Below, one piece after another: positions 27,432 to 36,258 of a DNA stretch of 64,000 nucleotides. A program made the position numbers and the translations under genes. A model generated the notes under the pieces. It was not told the DNA's origin. It saw only the letters and a list, made by a program, of their open reading frames with translations, and did no database searches. The number at the start of each line of letters is the position of its first letter. Position 1 is the first letter of the stretch. Origin of the DNA: Rufibacter psychrotolerans. GTDB lineage: Bacteria; Bacteroidota; Bacteroidia; Cytophagales; Hymenobacteraceae. The stretch is from assembly GCF_016924645.1 (NCBI RefSeq), contig NZ_JAFFJV010000016.1, forward strand, positions 1 through 64,000, read 5' to 3'.

Positions 27432-27467
27432 GTTTCAGGCCTGTTTTCTGGAATATGAGCTTGAAAT
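27432..27467. repeat. Dispersed intergenic palindrome, copy 10, inverted
   Basis: Its reverse complement gives centre TTCCAGAAAACAGG and arm GGCCTGAAAC, so this is the clearest copy in the opposite orientation. It begins 2 nt after the stop codon at 27430. Confidence 0.65.
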
Positions 27468-27491
27468 AGAGTAAAGAAATTCCTAAAAGCA

Positions 27492-27736
27492 CTGGCGCGA
27501 GACTTCAGTCTCGTGACTTGGGATGAAGCGAGTCTCCAGACTCGCCGGGAACCACAAGCTAAAAGGACCTTTCTATGGCGCGGATTTACTTCCGTTCCTT
27601 GCCTGTGTTCTAAAGGCACGGAAGTAAATCCGCGCCATAGTTAACTCAGCCATGCGCGGTTTCGCTGCGGGGCAGCGAGGGTAGTCTGGAGACTACCCAT
27701 CATCGGTAGGCACGAGTTGCAAACTCGCGCCAGCGG
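27492..27736. repeat. REPIN-like composite A
   Basis: The outer hairpin units are inverted: CTGGCGCGAG...CTCGTGAC at the left (27492-27516) and CACGAG...CTCGCGCCAG at the right (27710-27733). Inside are a further hairpin GCGAGTCT/AGACTCGC (27528-27545), the 22 bp palindrome element (27573-27640), and GGGTAGTCT/AGACTACCC (27679-27698). Non-coding. Confidence 0.75.
27573..27640. repeat. 22 bp perfect inverted-repeat element, copy 1
   Basis: The arm at 27573-27594 (starting CTATGGCGCGGATTTAC) is the exact reverse complement of 27619-27640, around a 24 nt loop. The same arms recur at 58788-58864 with a different loop. Confidence 0.85.
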
Positions 27737-27761
27737 GTGAGAACGTAAAAGGCTTATAAAC

Positions 27762-27796
27762 AAAAAACGGCTGCCCTGTTGAGAGCAGCCGTTTTC
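27762..27796 (-). terminator. Terminator of valS
   Basis: AAAACGGCTGC (27764-27774) pairs with GCAGCCGTTTT (27784-27794). On the minus strand a U-run follows. It lies 24 nt past the valS stop at 27818. Confidence 0.85.
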
Positions 27797-27817
27797 TTAT
27801 TCATCAAATTTCAACTT

Positions 27818-30454
27818 CTATTCAGTAGGAAGCGCAGCGAGGCTCTGCTCCAAGGCGGCAATCTTAGCTTCTGCGTCTGATTGCTTTTTGCGTTCGGCGC
27901 TGATTACGGCTTCCGGGGCACCGCTCACGAAACGTTCGTTGCTCAGTTTCTTCACTACGCTGGCCAGGAAGCCTTTGGTGTAATCCAGTTCCTTCAGGAG
28001 GCGGGCGCGTTCAGCGGCGGCGTCAATGTTGCCCTCCATCGGGATGAAGAACTCAGAACTGTCTACCACGAAGGAAAGCGCGTTGTCCAGTTGCTGCTCG
28101 GTTTCCTGGATTTCGCTCAGGTTTGCCAGTTTGCTTACCAACGTTTCGTACCCCGCGATGGCGTTCTTGCCTTCCACCAGGCGCACGTGCAAAGCCAGCT
28201 TTTTGGCCGGCGAAATGTTCTTGCTGTTGCGCAGGTTCCGGATCTGGCCAACCACGTTGAGTACGTACTCTGTCTGCTTGAGCAGATCAGCGTCTACCCT
28301 ACCTTGCTGCGGCCAGGAAGCCACTACCAGGCAATCTTTGGCAGTACGCTCTTTCATGGAGTTCCATATCTCCTCAGAGATGAACGGCATGAACGGATGC
28401 AGCACCTTCATGAGTTTCTCCAGGAATTCATTGGTGGCCTGCAACGTAGCCGCGTCAATAGGTGACCCGAAGGCTGGTTTGATCATCTCCAGGTAATTGG
28501 AGCAGAAATCATCCCACACTAGTTTGTACACGGTGAGCAGGGCATCGGAAATCCGGAATTTGTCAAAGTGGTCTTCCAGGGTGTTGAGCGCCTCGTTGAA
28601 CTTGGAGTCAAACCACTTGATAGCCTTCTCGTTCGGGTTCGCTAAGGTCTCGTCAACTTCCCAGCCGTTGATCAATCTAAAAGCATTCCAAATCTTGTTG
28701 CTGAAGTTCCGGCCCTGCTCGCAGAGTTTCTCATCAAACAGCAAGTCGTTACCGGCCGGTGAGCTGAAGAGCATCCCCGCGCGTACGCCATCGGCACCGT
28801 ATTTGTCAATCAGATCCAGCGGATCTGGCGAGTTACCCAGCGATTTGGACATCTTGCGGCCTTGGGCATCGCGCACAATCCCGGTGAGGTACACGTTTTT
28901 GAACGGCAACTCCTTGCGGAACTCGTATCCGGCCATGATCATCCGGGCCACCCAGAAGAACAGAATCTCAGGGGCTGTTACCAGGTCATTGGTGGGGTAA
29001 TAGTACAGGATATCCTCGTTGTCCGGGTCTTTGAACCCATCGAACACCGAGATTGGCCACAACCAGGAAGAGAACCAGGTATCCAGCACGTCCTCGTCCT
29101 GACGCAGATCAGACAATTGCAGATCGGCGTTGCCGGATTTCTCACGGGCTTCGGTTAAGGCTTCCTCGGCGGTACGGGCTACCACAAACGTACCGTCTGG
29201 CAGGTAGTACGCCGGAATGCGCTGGCCCCACCACAACTGACGCGAGATACACCAGTCATGCACGTTCTCCATCCAGGAACGGTACATGTTCTTGAACTTA
29301 GGCGGATGCAGCTTGATGGTGTCGTTCATCACGTTCTCCAGGGCTGGTTTGGCCATGGCGTCCATTTTGCACCACCACTGCATAGACAGCTTGGGCTCAA
29401 TCACGGCATCGGTACGCTCCGAGAACCCTACGTTGGTCACGGAGTCTTCCACCTTCTCCAGCAGGCCAGCCGCCTCCATGTCTTTGGTGATTTTCTTGCG
29501 CACCACAAAGCGGTCCTCGCCCACGTACAGGCCAGCGCGCTCATGGATAGTTCCGTTGTCGTTTAACACATCAATGCTAGGCAGGTTGTGCTTCACGCCC
29601 AGTTCATAGTCGTTGATGTCGTGGGCCGGGGTTACTTTCAATACCCCCGTTCCGAACTCGCGGTCTACGTACTCGTCAAATATGATGGGAATGGCACGGT
29701 TCACCAGCGGAATGATGGCTTTTTTGCCGGCCAGGTGCTTGTAGCGCTCATCCTCGGGGTGCACGCAGATAGCCACATCGCCCATGATGGTCTCGGGGCG
29801 TTTGGTGGCTACGGTGAGCACTTCGTCAGAACCTTCAATGGCGTAGCGCAGGTAGTACAGCTTGCCGTTTACCTGCTTGAAGTTTACCTCCTCGTCAGAC
29901 AACGCCGTTAATCCCTGCGGGTCCCAGTTTACCATGCGCACACCGCGGTAGATGTGGCCTTTGCGGTACAGATCCACGAACACCTGAAGAACGGCATCGG
30001 TCATGTCTGGCTCCATGGTGAAACGGGTGCGGTCCCAGTCGCAGGAGGCACCCAGTTTCTTGAGCTGCTCCAGGATAATGCCACCGTATTTTTCTTTCCA
30101 CTCCCAGGCGTATTCCAGGAACTCCTCGCGGGTAAGGTCACTTTTGTTGATTCCTTTCTCCTTGAGCATGTTCACCACGCGGGCCTCAGTGGCGATGGAA
30201 GCATGGTCAGTACCCGCTACCCACAAAGCCTCTTTGCCTTGCATGCGGGCGCGGCGCACCAGCACATCCTGAATGGTGTTGTTGAGCATGTGGCCCATGT
30301 GCAGCACGCCCGTTACGTTGGGCGGCGGAATTACCACCGTGTAAGGCTCTTTTCTGGGGTTTGGTTTAGACTTGAAGAAGCCGCGCTCCAGCCAGGTGGC
30401 GTACCACTTGTCTTCTACTTCTTTGGGGTTGTATGTTTTAGGAATTGACATCAC
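27818..30454 (-). CDS. valS: Valyl-tRNA synthetase
   Basis: The 878-residue class I synthetase charges tRNA-Val. [14 protein letters not shown] (44-56) is the HIGH motif and [12 protein letters not shown] the KMSKS loop. The CP1 editing domain ([20 protein letters not shown]) that clears mischarged Thr-tRNA is complete. The anticodon-binding domain follows, and the C-terminal arm is a coiled coil (about 810-878, [22 protein letters not shown]). Two in-frame Met codons open the gene (MMSIPKTYN), so the start may be 3 bp later. The gene has its own terminator and is preceded by an octad repeat tract. Confidence 0.97.
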   Translation of the reverse strand: MMSIPKTYNPKEVEDKWYATWLERGFFKSKPNPRKEPYTVVIPPPNVTGVLHMGHMLNNTIQDVLVRRARMQGKEALWVAGTDHASIATEARVVNMLKEKGINKSDLTREEFLEYAWEWKEKYGGIILEQLKKLGASCDWDRTRFTMEPDMTDAVLQVFVDLYRKGHIYRGVRMVNWDPQGLTALSDEEVNFKQVNGKLYYLRYAIEGSDEVLTVATKRPETIMGDVAICVHPEDERYKHLAGKKAIIPLVNRAIPIIFDEYVDREFGTGVLKVTPAHDINDYELGVKHNLPSIDVLNDNGTIHERAGLYVGEDRFVVRKKITKDMEAAGLLEKVEDSVTNVGFSERTDAVIEPKLSMQWWCKMDAMAKPALENVMNDTIKLHPPKFKNMYRSWMENVHDWCISRQLWWGQRIPAYYLPDGTFVVARTAEEALTEAREKSGNADLQLSDLRQDEDVLDTWFSSWLWPISVFDGFKDPDNEDILYYYPTNDLVTAPEILFFWVARMIMAGYEFRKELPFKNVYLTGIVRDAQGRKMSKSLGNSPDPLDLIDKYGADGVRAGMLFSSPAGNDLLFDEKLCEQGRNFSNKIWNAFRLINGWEVDETLANPNEKAIKWFDSKFNEALNTLEDHFDKFRISDALLTVYKLVWDDFCSNYLEMIKPAFGSPIDAATLQATNEFLEKLMKVLHPFMPFISEEIWNSMKERTAKDCLVVASWPQQGRVDADLLKQTEYVLNVVGQIRNLRNSKNISPAKKLALHVRLVEGKNAIAGYETLVSKLANLSEIQETEQQLDNALSFVVDSSEFFIPMEGNIDAAAERARLLKELDYTKGFLASVVKKLSNERFVSGAPEAVISAERKKQSDAEAKIAALEQSLAALPTE

Positions 30455-30458
30455 TACA

Positions 30459-30490
30459 ATGTGCTAATGTTTTTATGTGCTGATGTGCCA
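30459..30490. repeat. Phased 8-nt degenerate repeat tract before valS
   Basis: Units ATGTGCTA, ATGTTTTT, ATGTGCTG, ATGTGCCA in exact register, starting 5 nt upstream of the valS start codon, so it would form the 5' untranslated region. Confidence 0.65.
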
Positions 30491-30587
30491 CTAAAGCAGC
30501 GCCCGCACGAACCATGCGAAGCTACAAAAATAGCAAATTAGCCGATGTTAGTTGCCAGATATTGGTCAAGCTCTCTGCTAATGCTCC

Positions 30588-30625
30588 CGTTTTCAGGATG
30601 ATTTCGGGAAAAGAGGGTAGAAACG
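30588..30625. repeat. Dispersed intergenic palindrome, copy 11
   Basis: Left arm CGTTTTCAGG, centre TTTCGGGAAAA, right arm GGTAGAAACG. Diverged, but both outer ends are kept. Confidence 0.55.
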
Positions 30626-30640
30626 ATGCCGGTGGTGACA

Positions 30641-30677
30641 CTCGTAGGACCTTCGAACACTACCAGGTCTGTTGCAT
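30641..30677. repeat. Solo arm related to the 168 bp element
   Basis: Starts CTCGTAGGACCTTCG and continues to GTTGCATG, matching 21168-21204 base for base at most positions. No inverted partner is nearby. Confidence 0.6.
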
Positions 30678-30692
30678 GGCACCACCTGCTTC

Positions 30693-30895
30693 CGCTGGCG
30701 CGAGCCTCCGGCTCGTGTCCGCACGCATTCCCGAGATAACCAGATTCACTCTCTTCTGTCATCCTGCAAGGATCTTGTGTCAAACCAGACAAGCATTGGA
30801 GAGACACTACTGCCGTTTGCCCACAAGATTCTTTCAGGAGGACAAAAAGAAGGTATGCAATGCGTGGGGACACGAGCCAGAGGCTCGCGCCAGCG
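30693..30895. repeat. REPIN-like composite B
   Basis: The left unit 30693-30726 (CGCTGGCGCGAGCCTCC...) and right unit 30862-30895 (...GCTCGCGCCAGCG) are inverted copies about 34 nt long. Each carries its own small GAGCC/GGCTC hairpin. Confidence 0.8.
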
Positions 30896-30911
30896 AACAA
30901 ATAGTGGCTCC

Positions 30912-30949
30912 CGTTTCGGGTCAATTTTACAGAAACCAGCCCTGAAACG
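30912..30949. repeat. Dispersed intergenic palindrome, copy 12
   Basis: Left arm CGTTTCGGGTC, centre TTTTACAGAAA, right arm AGCCCTGAAACG. It lies just outside composite B. Confidence 0.7.
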
Positions 30950-30959
30950 TCATAAAACA

Positions 30960-30982
30960 AAAAACCCGCACGAGGCGGGTTC
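30960..30982 (-). terminator. Terminator of the ferredoxin gene
   Basis: AACCCGC (30963-30969) pairs with GCGGGTT (30975-30981), preceded by an A-run that reads as U-run on the minus strand. It is 24 nt past the stop. Confidence 0.8.
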
Positions 30983-31005
30983 CTGAATAGCTTTCTATGG
31001 AAAGA

Positions 31006-31374
<369 letters not shown>

Positions 31375-31414
31375 TTAGTAATTTCGCGCCGCCCTGGGCA
31401 CGCCATTCCGCGCA

Positions 31415-31446
31415 CAAAAGTAATAGGTTATGCGCATTGTATCAAA
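31415..31446 (-). promoter_or_regulatory. Promoter of the ferredoxin gene
   Basis: On the minus strand TTTG (31443-31446), 20 nt, then TACTTTTG (31415-31422). Both boxes and spacing fit the Bacteroidota consensus. Predicted start near 31408, leaving a leader of about 55 nt. Confidence 0.65.
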
Positions 31447-31476
31447 CGTTTCTCACGCTTCCACTGTTTCCCCAAT

Positions 31477-32496
31477 ATGCTTACCTTAGAAAACAGACTT
31501 TCCGCTTTTATACAACTGGGAGATTACCTCCGCACCTTACCCGAAGAGGAACGCCGCTACCTGGCCCGCCGGGCCGGCCAGCACAATAACTTCTTTGACT
31601 TCCCCAACGTCTCGGCGGCGCTGGACGGCATTGCCAGCATGTTGCAGAAAGACCAACTGGAGGCCTGGGTGGCTCAATATGATATTCCCCAAACCAATCC
31701 TTCGCCTAAGAAAGTGGGCGTGGTCATGGCGGGGAACATTCCGGCCGTGGGTTTCCATGACGCGCTTTGTATCCTGATTACCGGCCATGTGCTGCAGGCC
31801 AAGCCCAGCTCAGATGACCCTTTCCTGCTGCCGCACCTGCTGGGCAAGCTGGTGGAGATTGAACCGCAGTTTCAGGAGCAGATTCAACTGGTGCAGATGC
31901 TAAAGGAGTCTGACGCCATTATTGCCACTGGCTCTGACAACACGGCCCGCTACTTTGAGTATTACTTTGCCAAGCGCCCCAACATTATCAGGAAAAACCG
32001 CACCAGTGTGGCCGTGCTCACCGGCGAGGAAACCCAGGAAGAATTAGCGGCCCTTGGCGATGACATCTTGCAGTACTATGGCCTGGGCTGCCGAAACGTG
32101 GCCAAAGCCTACGTGCCCCAGGACTACGACTTCACTCCGTTTTTTGAAGCCATTCAGTCTAAACAGGAGGTAGCCAACCACCACAAGTACCAGAACAACT
32201 ACGACTACAACAAGTCCATTTACCTGGTGAACGGCGTGCCGCACCTGGACAACGGTTTCCTGATGGTGACCCAAAGCCAGCAGTTGGTCTCCCCCATCTC
32301 GGTCCTTTTCTATGAGCCGTATACCACTAAGGAAGACCTGGCCCAGAAGCTGGAGGCGGTGCAGGAGAAGCTGCAATGCGTGGTTTCCAAGGAAGCGCAC
32401 TGGCCCCAGAGCTTCGCCTTCGGGCAAGCGCAGTGCCCCTCTGTGAAGGATTACGCCGATGGCGTGGATACCATGGAATTCTTGCTTAAATTGTAA
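31477..32496 (+). CDS. Acyl-CoA reductase (LuxC-like)
   Basis: I start at MLTLENRLSAFIQLG (339 residues); the open frame extends far upstream but overlaps the ferredoxin promoter. It belongs to the LuxC acyl-CoA reductase family of the aldehyde-dehydrogenase fold. VGVVMAGNIPAVGFHD and IIATGSDNTARYFEYYF are the nucleotide-binding blocks, and YYGLGCRNVAKAYVP carries the catalytic Cys. Reduction of an acyl-CoA or related thioester to an aldehyde is expected. The physiological substrate in Bacteroidota is not established to my knowledge. Confidence 0.85.
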   Translation: MLTLENRLSAFIQLGDYLRTLPEEERRYLARRAGQHNNFFDFPNVSAALDGIASMLQKDQLEAWVAQYDIPQTNPSPKKVGVVMAGNIPAVGFHDALCILITGHVLQAKPSSDDPFLLPHLLGKLVEIEPQFQEQIQLVQMLKESDAIIATGSDNTARYFEYYFAKRPNIIRKNRTSVAVLTGEETQEELAALGDDILQYYGLGCRNVAKAYVPQDYDFTPFFEAIQSKQEVANHHKYQNNYDYNKSIYLVNGVPHLDNGFLMVTQSQQLVSPISVLFYEPYTTKEDLAQKLEAVQEKLQCVVSKEAHWPQSFAFGQAQCPSVKDYADGVDTMEFLLKL

Positions 32497-32500
32497 TATC

Positions 32501-32536
32501 CTTTAGGGCCGTTTCTTAAAAAGTAGCCCTAAAACG
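32501..32536. repeat. Dispersed intergenic palindrome, copy 13
   Basis: Left arm CTTTAGGGCC, centre TTTCTTAAAAA, right arm AGCCCTAAAACG. Arms TTAGGGC and GCCCTAA pair perfectly. It begins 4 nt after the acyl-CoA reductase stop. Confidence 0.8.
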
Positions 32537-32650
32537 CGTTTTTTCACGGTGGCAACAGATTTCATGCAGCTTTATTGCATAAAATATCGTTTGCAGATGT
32601 AATAAATTCTTTATTCATTGGTATACCGACTAACATCAAACACGCTTACC

Positions 32651-32950
32651 ATGGAAAAAACCCTGCCCCACCACCAACTGATTGAGAAGGAAATCATACC
32701 GCAGCTACAGTTCGGACAAGAGGACGTACTACCCGATAAAGAATCTAAGGTAAGGCGTCAGCATGATCTGGAACGCGCCAGCCGTTTAGGCAATGGCTAC
32801 CAGGGAAAGGTAGAACTCTCCTTCCAGGTGGTCACCGGCGATGTGCTTCGGGTACAGACTACCATCTGGCAAGTTGACAAGGAATTCACCACCATCAAAT
32901 CTGGGGTTACCTTGCCCACCCGCTCCATCTTAGGAGTGGAGTTCTTCTAA
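32651..32950 (+). CDS. Small hypothetical protein
   Basis: The protein has 99 residues from MEKTLPHHQLIEK, and no family is recognised. It has no membrane segment or signal peptide. The first half is charged and probably helical (KESKVRRQHDLERASRLGN). The second half is a run of short beta strands (KVELSFQVVTGDVLRVQTTIWQV, SGVTLPTRSILGVEFF). The end with regular hydrophobic alternation suggests a real folded protein. It is monocistronic, with a strong terminator 42 nt downstream. Confidence 0.7.
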   Translation: MEKTLPHHQLIEKEIIPQLQFGQEDVLPDKESKVRRQHDLERASRLGNGYQGKVELSFQVVTGDVLRVQTTIWQVDKEFTTIKSGVTLPTRSILGVEFF

Positions 32951-32991
32951 GCAAGACGGCGTACGTTACATCACATTTACTGATAAAGCAG

Positions 32992-33025
32992 AAAAGGCCT
33001 TTGGTGTTCAACCAAAGGCCTTTCT
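32992..33025 (+). terminator. Terminator of the small hypothetical gene
   Basis: AAAGGCCTTTGGT (32993-33005) pairs perfectly with ACCAAAGGCCTTT (33011-33023) around GTTCA. Confidence 0.88.
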
Positions 33026-33098
33026 CTTGCAGCGGGTTTACGGTGCTATTCTGCTATTGGCGATAGCATCGCCTAAAGCCTACTTCTGCTGAACAGTC

Positions 33099-33135
33099 AT
33101 TCTGGGGCTTAATTTTAAAAACCAGCCTCAAAACG
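33099..33135. repeat. Dispersed intergenic palindrome, copy 14
   Basis: Left arm TTCTGGGGC, centre TTTTAAAAA, right arm AGCCTCAAAACG. Between two convergent genes. Confidence 0.65.
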
Positions 33136-33205
33136 TAAACACCAGCGTACGCCTGGGCCAGTCATCAGCCAGAGGCTAGGCTCGCAAGCGGAGGAAATCT
33201 GGGCA

Positions 33206-34069
33206 TTAGATTCTCTCCAGCACTTTCAGAATCAGGTCATCAATCACTTCCTCGGCATTTTGAGCGAACTGGTGGGTAATGCGGTTGGCCACAATGGCGT
33301 TGAGCGAAAGCACCTCGTGCCCCAGCAGGCGGCCCAGGCTGTAGATGCCGGCGGTTTCCATCTCAAAGTTGGTGAACCGTACGTCCTCAAACCGGAACGC
33401 CTGCAGCTTTTCAATTACGCCTTCAATCTTGGGCTGCAGGCGCAGCAAACGGCCCTGGGGGGCGTAGAACCCAGGGCAGGTGAACGTGTTTCCGTGAATC
33501 ATGTCTCCGGCAATCTGTTCCCGCAACAGGTCTGAGCCTTTGGCGCAGTAGGGCAGGAACCCCAGCCCAAGGGCCAGTTGCAGGTTCACGGCAATCTCGG
33601 TCTCGTAGCCGGTTTCCATGAGCGGGTAGAACTGCATAAGCGTGTCTAGCCCCACGGCGTACTCAGTGGCCAGGTGGCTGCCCAGCGGCACGTCTTCCTG
33701 CAGAGCGCCGGAGGTGCCAATGCGCACAATCTTGAGGGCGATGCGGTCTTCAGGGGCCACTGGTTCGCGACTCACGAAGTCTATGTTCACCAGCGCGTCC
33801 AGCTCGTTCAGCACGATGTCAATGTTGTCCGTCCCGATGCCCGTAGACACCACCGAGATCCGCTTGCCTTTATAGTAGCCGGTGTGCGTGACAAACTCGC
33901 GCTTGGCCACCTGCACCTCCATGGAATCAAAGTGGCGGCTCACGCGGGCCACGCGGTCCTGGTCGCCCACGGTGATGATGGTGTCAGAGATCATCTCGGG
34001 CAGCAGGTTCAGGTGGTAGATGCTGCCATCGGCGTTCAAAATCAGTTCAGACTCCGGAATACGGGCCAT
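33206..34069 (-). CDS. Nucleoside phosphorylase (uridine phosphorylase-like)
   Basis: The 287-residue protein belongs to the PNP/UDP phosphorylase family, which splits a nucleoside with phosphate into base and pentose-1-phosphate. Conserved blocks are TVGDQDRVARVSRHF (phosphate loop region), VSTGIGTDNIDIVLNEL, RIGTSGALQ and FTNFEMETAGIYSLGRLLG, the last containing the ribose-binding Glu of the MEmE-type motif. It could prefer uridine or another nucleoside. No salvage partner is adjacent. Confidence 0.88.
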   Translation of the reverse strand: MARIPESELILNADGSIYHLNLLPEMISDTIITVGDQDRVARVSRHFDSMEVQVAKREFVTHTGYYKGKRISVVSTGIGTDNIDIVLNELDALVNIDFVSREPVAPEDRIALKIVRIGTSGALQEDVPLGSHLATEYAVGLDTLMQFYPLMETGYETEIAVNLQLALGLGFLPYCAKGSDLLREQIAGDMIHGNTFTCPGFYAPQGRLLRLQPKIEGVIEKLQAFRFEDVRFTNFEMETAGIYSLGRLLGHEVLSLNAIVANRITHQFAQNAEEVIDDLILKVLERI

Positions 34070-34159
34070 AGGTTCATAGTTTTAGGTGGTGGAATCCCTT
34101 TTTGCCTTCGCCTTAGGCGGAAGCAGGAACGTTTTTGGTCATTCTCAAATCAGAGCCAT

Positions 34160-34205
34160 CGGCCAGAGGCCGAAAGCAACTCACACCCGCCAGAGGCGAG
34201 CGAGG
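34160..34205. repeat. GGCCAGAGGCC hairpin pair, single arm
   Basis: Two short hairpins, CGGCCAGAGGCCG and CGCCAGAGGCGAGCG, in the same order and spacing as 51474-51521. No inverted partner here, so this is a half element. A worn dispersed palindrome (CGTTTTTGGTC at 34130) lies just before it. Confidence 0.65.
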
Positions 34206-34220
34206 GAAATATAAAACAGA

Positions 34221-34265
34221 AAAGCGCCCGACACTGCTTACTTCTGAAGCAACATCAGGCGCTTT
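34221..34265 (-). terminator. Terminator of trhO
   Basis: AAAGCGCC (34221-34228) pairs with GGCGCTTT (34258-34265). The loop itself can fold (TGCTT/AAGCA). U-run on the minus strand; 18 nt past the stop. Confidence 0.75.
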
Positions 34266-34283
34266 CTTCACAAATTATCTTCT

Positions 34284-35252
34284 TTATACAGCCTTGGGTT
34301 GCTCCGTCTTGCGTCGGGTCAGGCCTTTGTACGGGTTGTAGCCGTTGGTGTTTTTCTGGTAATACCCAGTGCCGTCATAGGGACGCTTGTCGGGGTGTTC
34401 CTGGCAGGTGGTGGAGCAGGCGCCGTCCATCTTGGTGCCGCATTCCTCGCAGATGGGCACGTGCAGGTTGCAGTGCGGGTTGGCGCAGTTTACCATACGG
34501 GCCGAGGGCGTGCTGCACACGTGGCAGCGGGAAATCACCACGGGGTTTACGGTGTTCACGTCTACGGCCACGCGGTTGTCAAACACGTAGCATTTGCCCT
34601 CAAAGTCCTCGCCGCCGGCTTCCATGCCGTACTTGATGATGCCCCCGTGCAACTGATACACGTTTTCAAAGCCTTTCTCCAGCAGGAACGCACTGGCTTT
34701 TTCGCACTTAATGCCGCCGGTGCAGTACGTCAGGATTTTCTTGCCCTCGTACTTCTCCTTCAGTTCGTCCAGCTTTTCGGGGAATTCCCTGAAGTTTTCA
34801 ATGTCCAGCGTGACGGCGTTCTTGAACTTGCCCATGCTGTGCTCATAGTCTGAGCGCACGTCCAGCACCACCACGTCATCCTGGTCTTTCATCTCCTTGA
34901 ATTCCTGCGGCGACAAGTGCACCCCGGTGCGTTGGGTGGGGTCAATGTTACGCAGGCCGGCGTGTACAATTTCGGGCTTGTGCCGCACGTGCAGCTTGGT
35001 GAACGCGTGCTCGTCGGCGTAGTCCACCTTGAAGTCGATGCCCTCAAAACGTGCATCGGCCTTTACAGCAGCCATATAGGCCTCGCAGTCTTCCACCAGG
35101 CCCGAGACGGTTCCGTTCAGGCCCTCAGACGCCACAATAATGCGGCCCAGCAGGTTCAACTTAAGACACAGCAGGTGGTGCTCCTCCCGGAAAGCCTCTG
35201 GGTCTTCAATCTTGGTGTAATGGTAATAGAGTAAGATACTGTACTTTTTCAT
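34284..35252 (-). CDS. trhO: tRNA uridine(34) hydroxylase (rhodanese family)
   Basis: The protein has 322 residues from MKKYSILLYYHYTKI. TrhO (formerly YceA) uses oxygen to hydroxylate U34 of certain tRNAs, a step toward 5-methoxyuridine-type wobble bases. An N-terminal ferredoxin-like domain (ASEGLNGTVSG) is followed by a rhodanese domain (about 115-230) with the active Cys in LTYCTGGIKCEKA. A C-terminal Cys-rich part (CHVCSTPSARMVNCANPHC, CEECGTKMDGACSTTC) probably binds zinc. A short palindrome CTTAGT/ACTAAG (35258-35274) lies just ahead of the start codon. Confidence 0.92.
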   Translation of the reverse strand: MKKYSILLYYHYTKIEDPEAFREEHHLLCLKLNLLGRIIVASEGLNGTVSGLVEDCEAYMAAVKADARFEGIDFKVDYADEHAFTKLHVRHKPEIVHAGLRNIDPTQRTGVHLSPQEFKEMKDQDDVVVLDVRSDYEHSMGKFKNAVTLDIENFREFPEKLDELKEKYEGKKILTYCTGGIKCEKASAFLLEKGFENVYQLHGGIIKYGMEAGGEDFEGKCYVFDNRVAVDVNTVNPVVISRCHVCSTPSARMVNCANPHCNLHVPICEECGTKMDGACSTTCQEHPDKRPYDGTGYYQKNTNGYNPYKGLTRRKTEQPKAV

Positions 35253-35288
35253 ACGGCTTAGTTTCAGACTAAGTGTAAAATGTAGTGA

Positions 35289-35337
35289 GACATAAGACAC
35301 AAGATTCAAGACATAAGACTCTCTTCTTGAGTTCTAA
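35289..35337. repeat. Phased heptad tract 1
   Basis: Seven 7-nt units in exact register: GACATAA, GACACAA, GATTCAA, GACATAA, GACTCTC, TTCTTGA, GTTCTAA. It lies upstream of trhO. Confidence 0.75.
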
Positions 35338-35372
35338 TTTTGGGCAAATTTACAGAAAACAGCCCGAAAACG
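35336..35372. repeat. Dispersed intergenic palindrome, copy 15
   Basis: Left arm AATTTTGGGC, centre TTTACAGAAAA, right arm AGCCCGAAAACG. It sits exactly between two heptad tracts. Confidence 0.75.
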
Positions 35373-35388
35373 GAAAATGACAAATATC

Positions 35389-35423
35389 AGTCCTGAGTTC
35401 TGAGTCTGTAGTCCTGAGTCTCC
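35389..35423. repeat. Phased heptad tract 2
   Basis: Five units: AGTCCTG, AGTTCTG, AGTCTGT, AGTCCTG, AGTCTCC. Confidence 0.75.
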
Positions 35424-35441
35424 TTCATTGGGATAACAGAA

Positions 35442-35476
35442 GTCCTGTGGCTTATGTCTTGCGTCCTGTGTCTTTC
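35442..35476. repeat. Phased heptad tract 3
   Basis: Five units: GTCCTGT, GGCTTAT, GTCTTGC, GTCCTGT, GTCTTTC. The last base touches the stop codon of the acyltransferase gene. Confidence 0.75.
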
Positions 35477-36108
35477 TAAACCGGTTTGGCCGGGTTCCCG
35501 AAGACGGTTTGTTTGGCAGCCACATCGGCCACTACCACTGCTCCGGCGCCCACGCGGGCATTCTTCCCAATTTTCACCCCCGATACGATTACGGCCCCCG
35601 TGCCAATGAAAGCCCCTTCGGCGATGGTGACGCCCGCGTTGACCATGGCACCGGCCCCTAACTGCACATGATCTTCCAAAACGGCATTGGTGTCTACCAC
35701 AGCCCGTCCGCCAATGATGCAGCCGTTGCCCACCTTAGCGTTGGCGTTCACGATGGCACCGGCCTGCACGAAGTTACCGTGCCCCAGCCAGGCGTGCTCA
35801 GACACGTAGCTGAACTTATGGATGGCGTTCACGGGCACCACCTTGTAATCTTCCTTGAGCATGTTGGTGAGGCTTTTGCGCGCGGCCGTATCTTCGGCGG
35901 CCACAAACACGTCACATTTCTCGCCTAGCATTTTGAGGAAATTCTCGTCCTCGGTGTTGCCCATCACGGTGATCTCGTTCACCTCTTGTTGCTGCAGGGC
36001 TACTTTGTCGTCTAGAAAGCAATACACAATGACGTCGTTGCTCTGGAAAGCATCTAACGCCAGCACGCCCAACTCCTGGGCGCCTAATATGATTACGGGA
36101 TTTTGCAT
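35476..36108 (-). CDS. NeuD-like sugar O/N-acyltransferase
   Basis: The protein has 210 residues from MQNPVIILGAQELG. An N-terminal Rossmann-like part (ILGAQELGVLALDAF, VYCFLDD) is followed by a left-handed beta helix of hexapeptide repeats (IVNANAKVGNGCIIG, VQLGAGAMVNAGVTIAEGAFIGTGAVI) and the usual FGNPAKPV ending. This matches the NeuD/PglD acetyltransferase family, which acetylates sialic acids or amino-sugar nucleotides. No sialic acid or bacillosamine genes are nearby, so the acceptor is unknown. Confidence 0.85.
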   Translation of the reverse strand: MQNPVIILGAQELGVLALDAFQSNDVIVYCFLDDKVALQQQEVNEITVMGNTEDENFLKMLGEKCDVFVAAEDTAARKSLTNMLKEDYKVVPVNAIHKFSYVSEHAWLGHGNFVQAGAIVNANAKVGNGCIIGGRAVVDTNAVLEDHVQLGAGAMVNAGVTIAEGAFIGTGAVIVSGVKIGKNARVGAGAVVVADVAAKQTVFGNPAKPV

Positions 36109-36184
36109 GGTCTTTACTTTTGGTGTATGTACGGCTGTCCTGCGGGAAAGCCTACGGTGCCTCTTCCTGCCAGAAAAGAGGCTT

Positions 36185-36220
36185 GGGTGACGCCTGTTTT
36201 CAGAAAAACGGATCGAAAAC
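36185..36220. repeat. Dispersed intergenic palindrome, copy 16
   Basis: Left arm GGGTGACGCC, centre TTTTCAGAAAAA, right arm GGATCGAAAAC. Worn copy. Confidence 0.55.
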
Positions 36221-36258
36221 AATCGGCCCGCAAAAATAGGCAAAGAAAACCGAATAGG

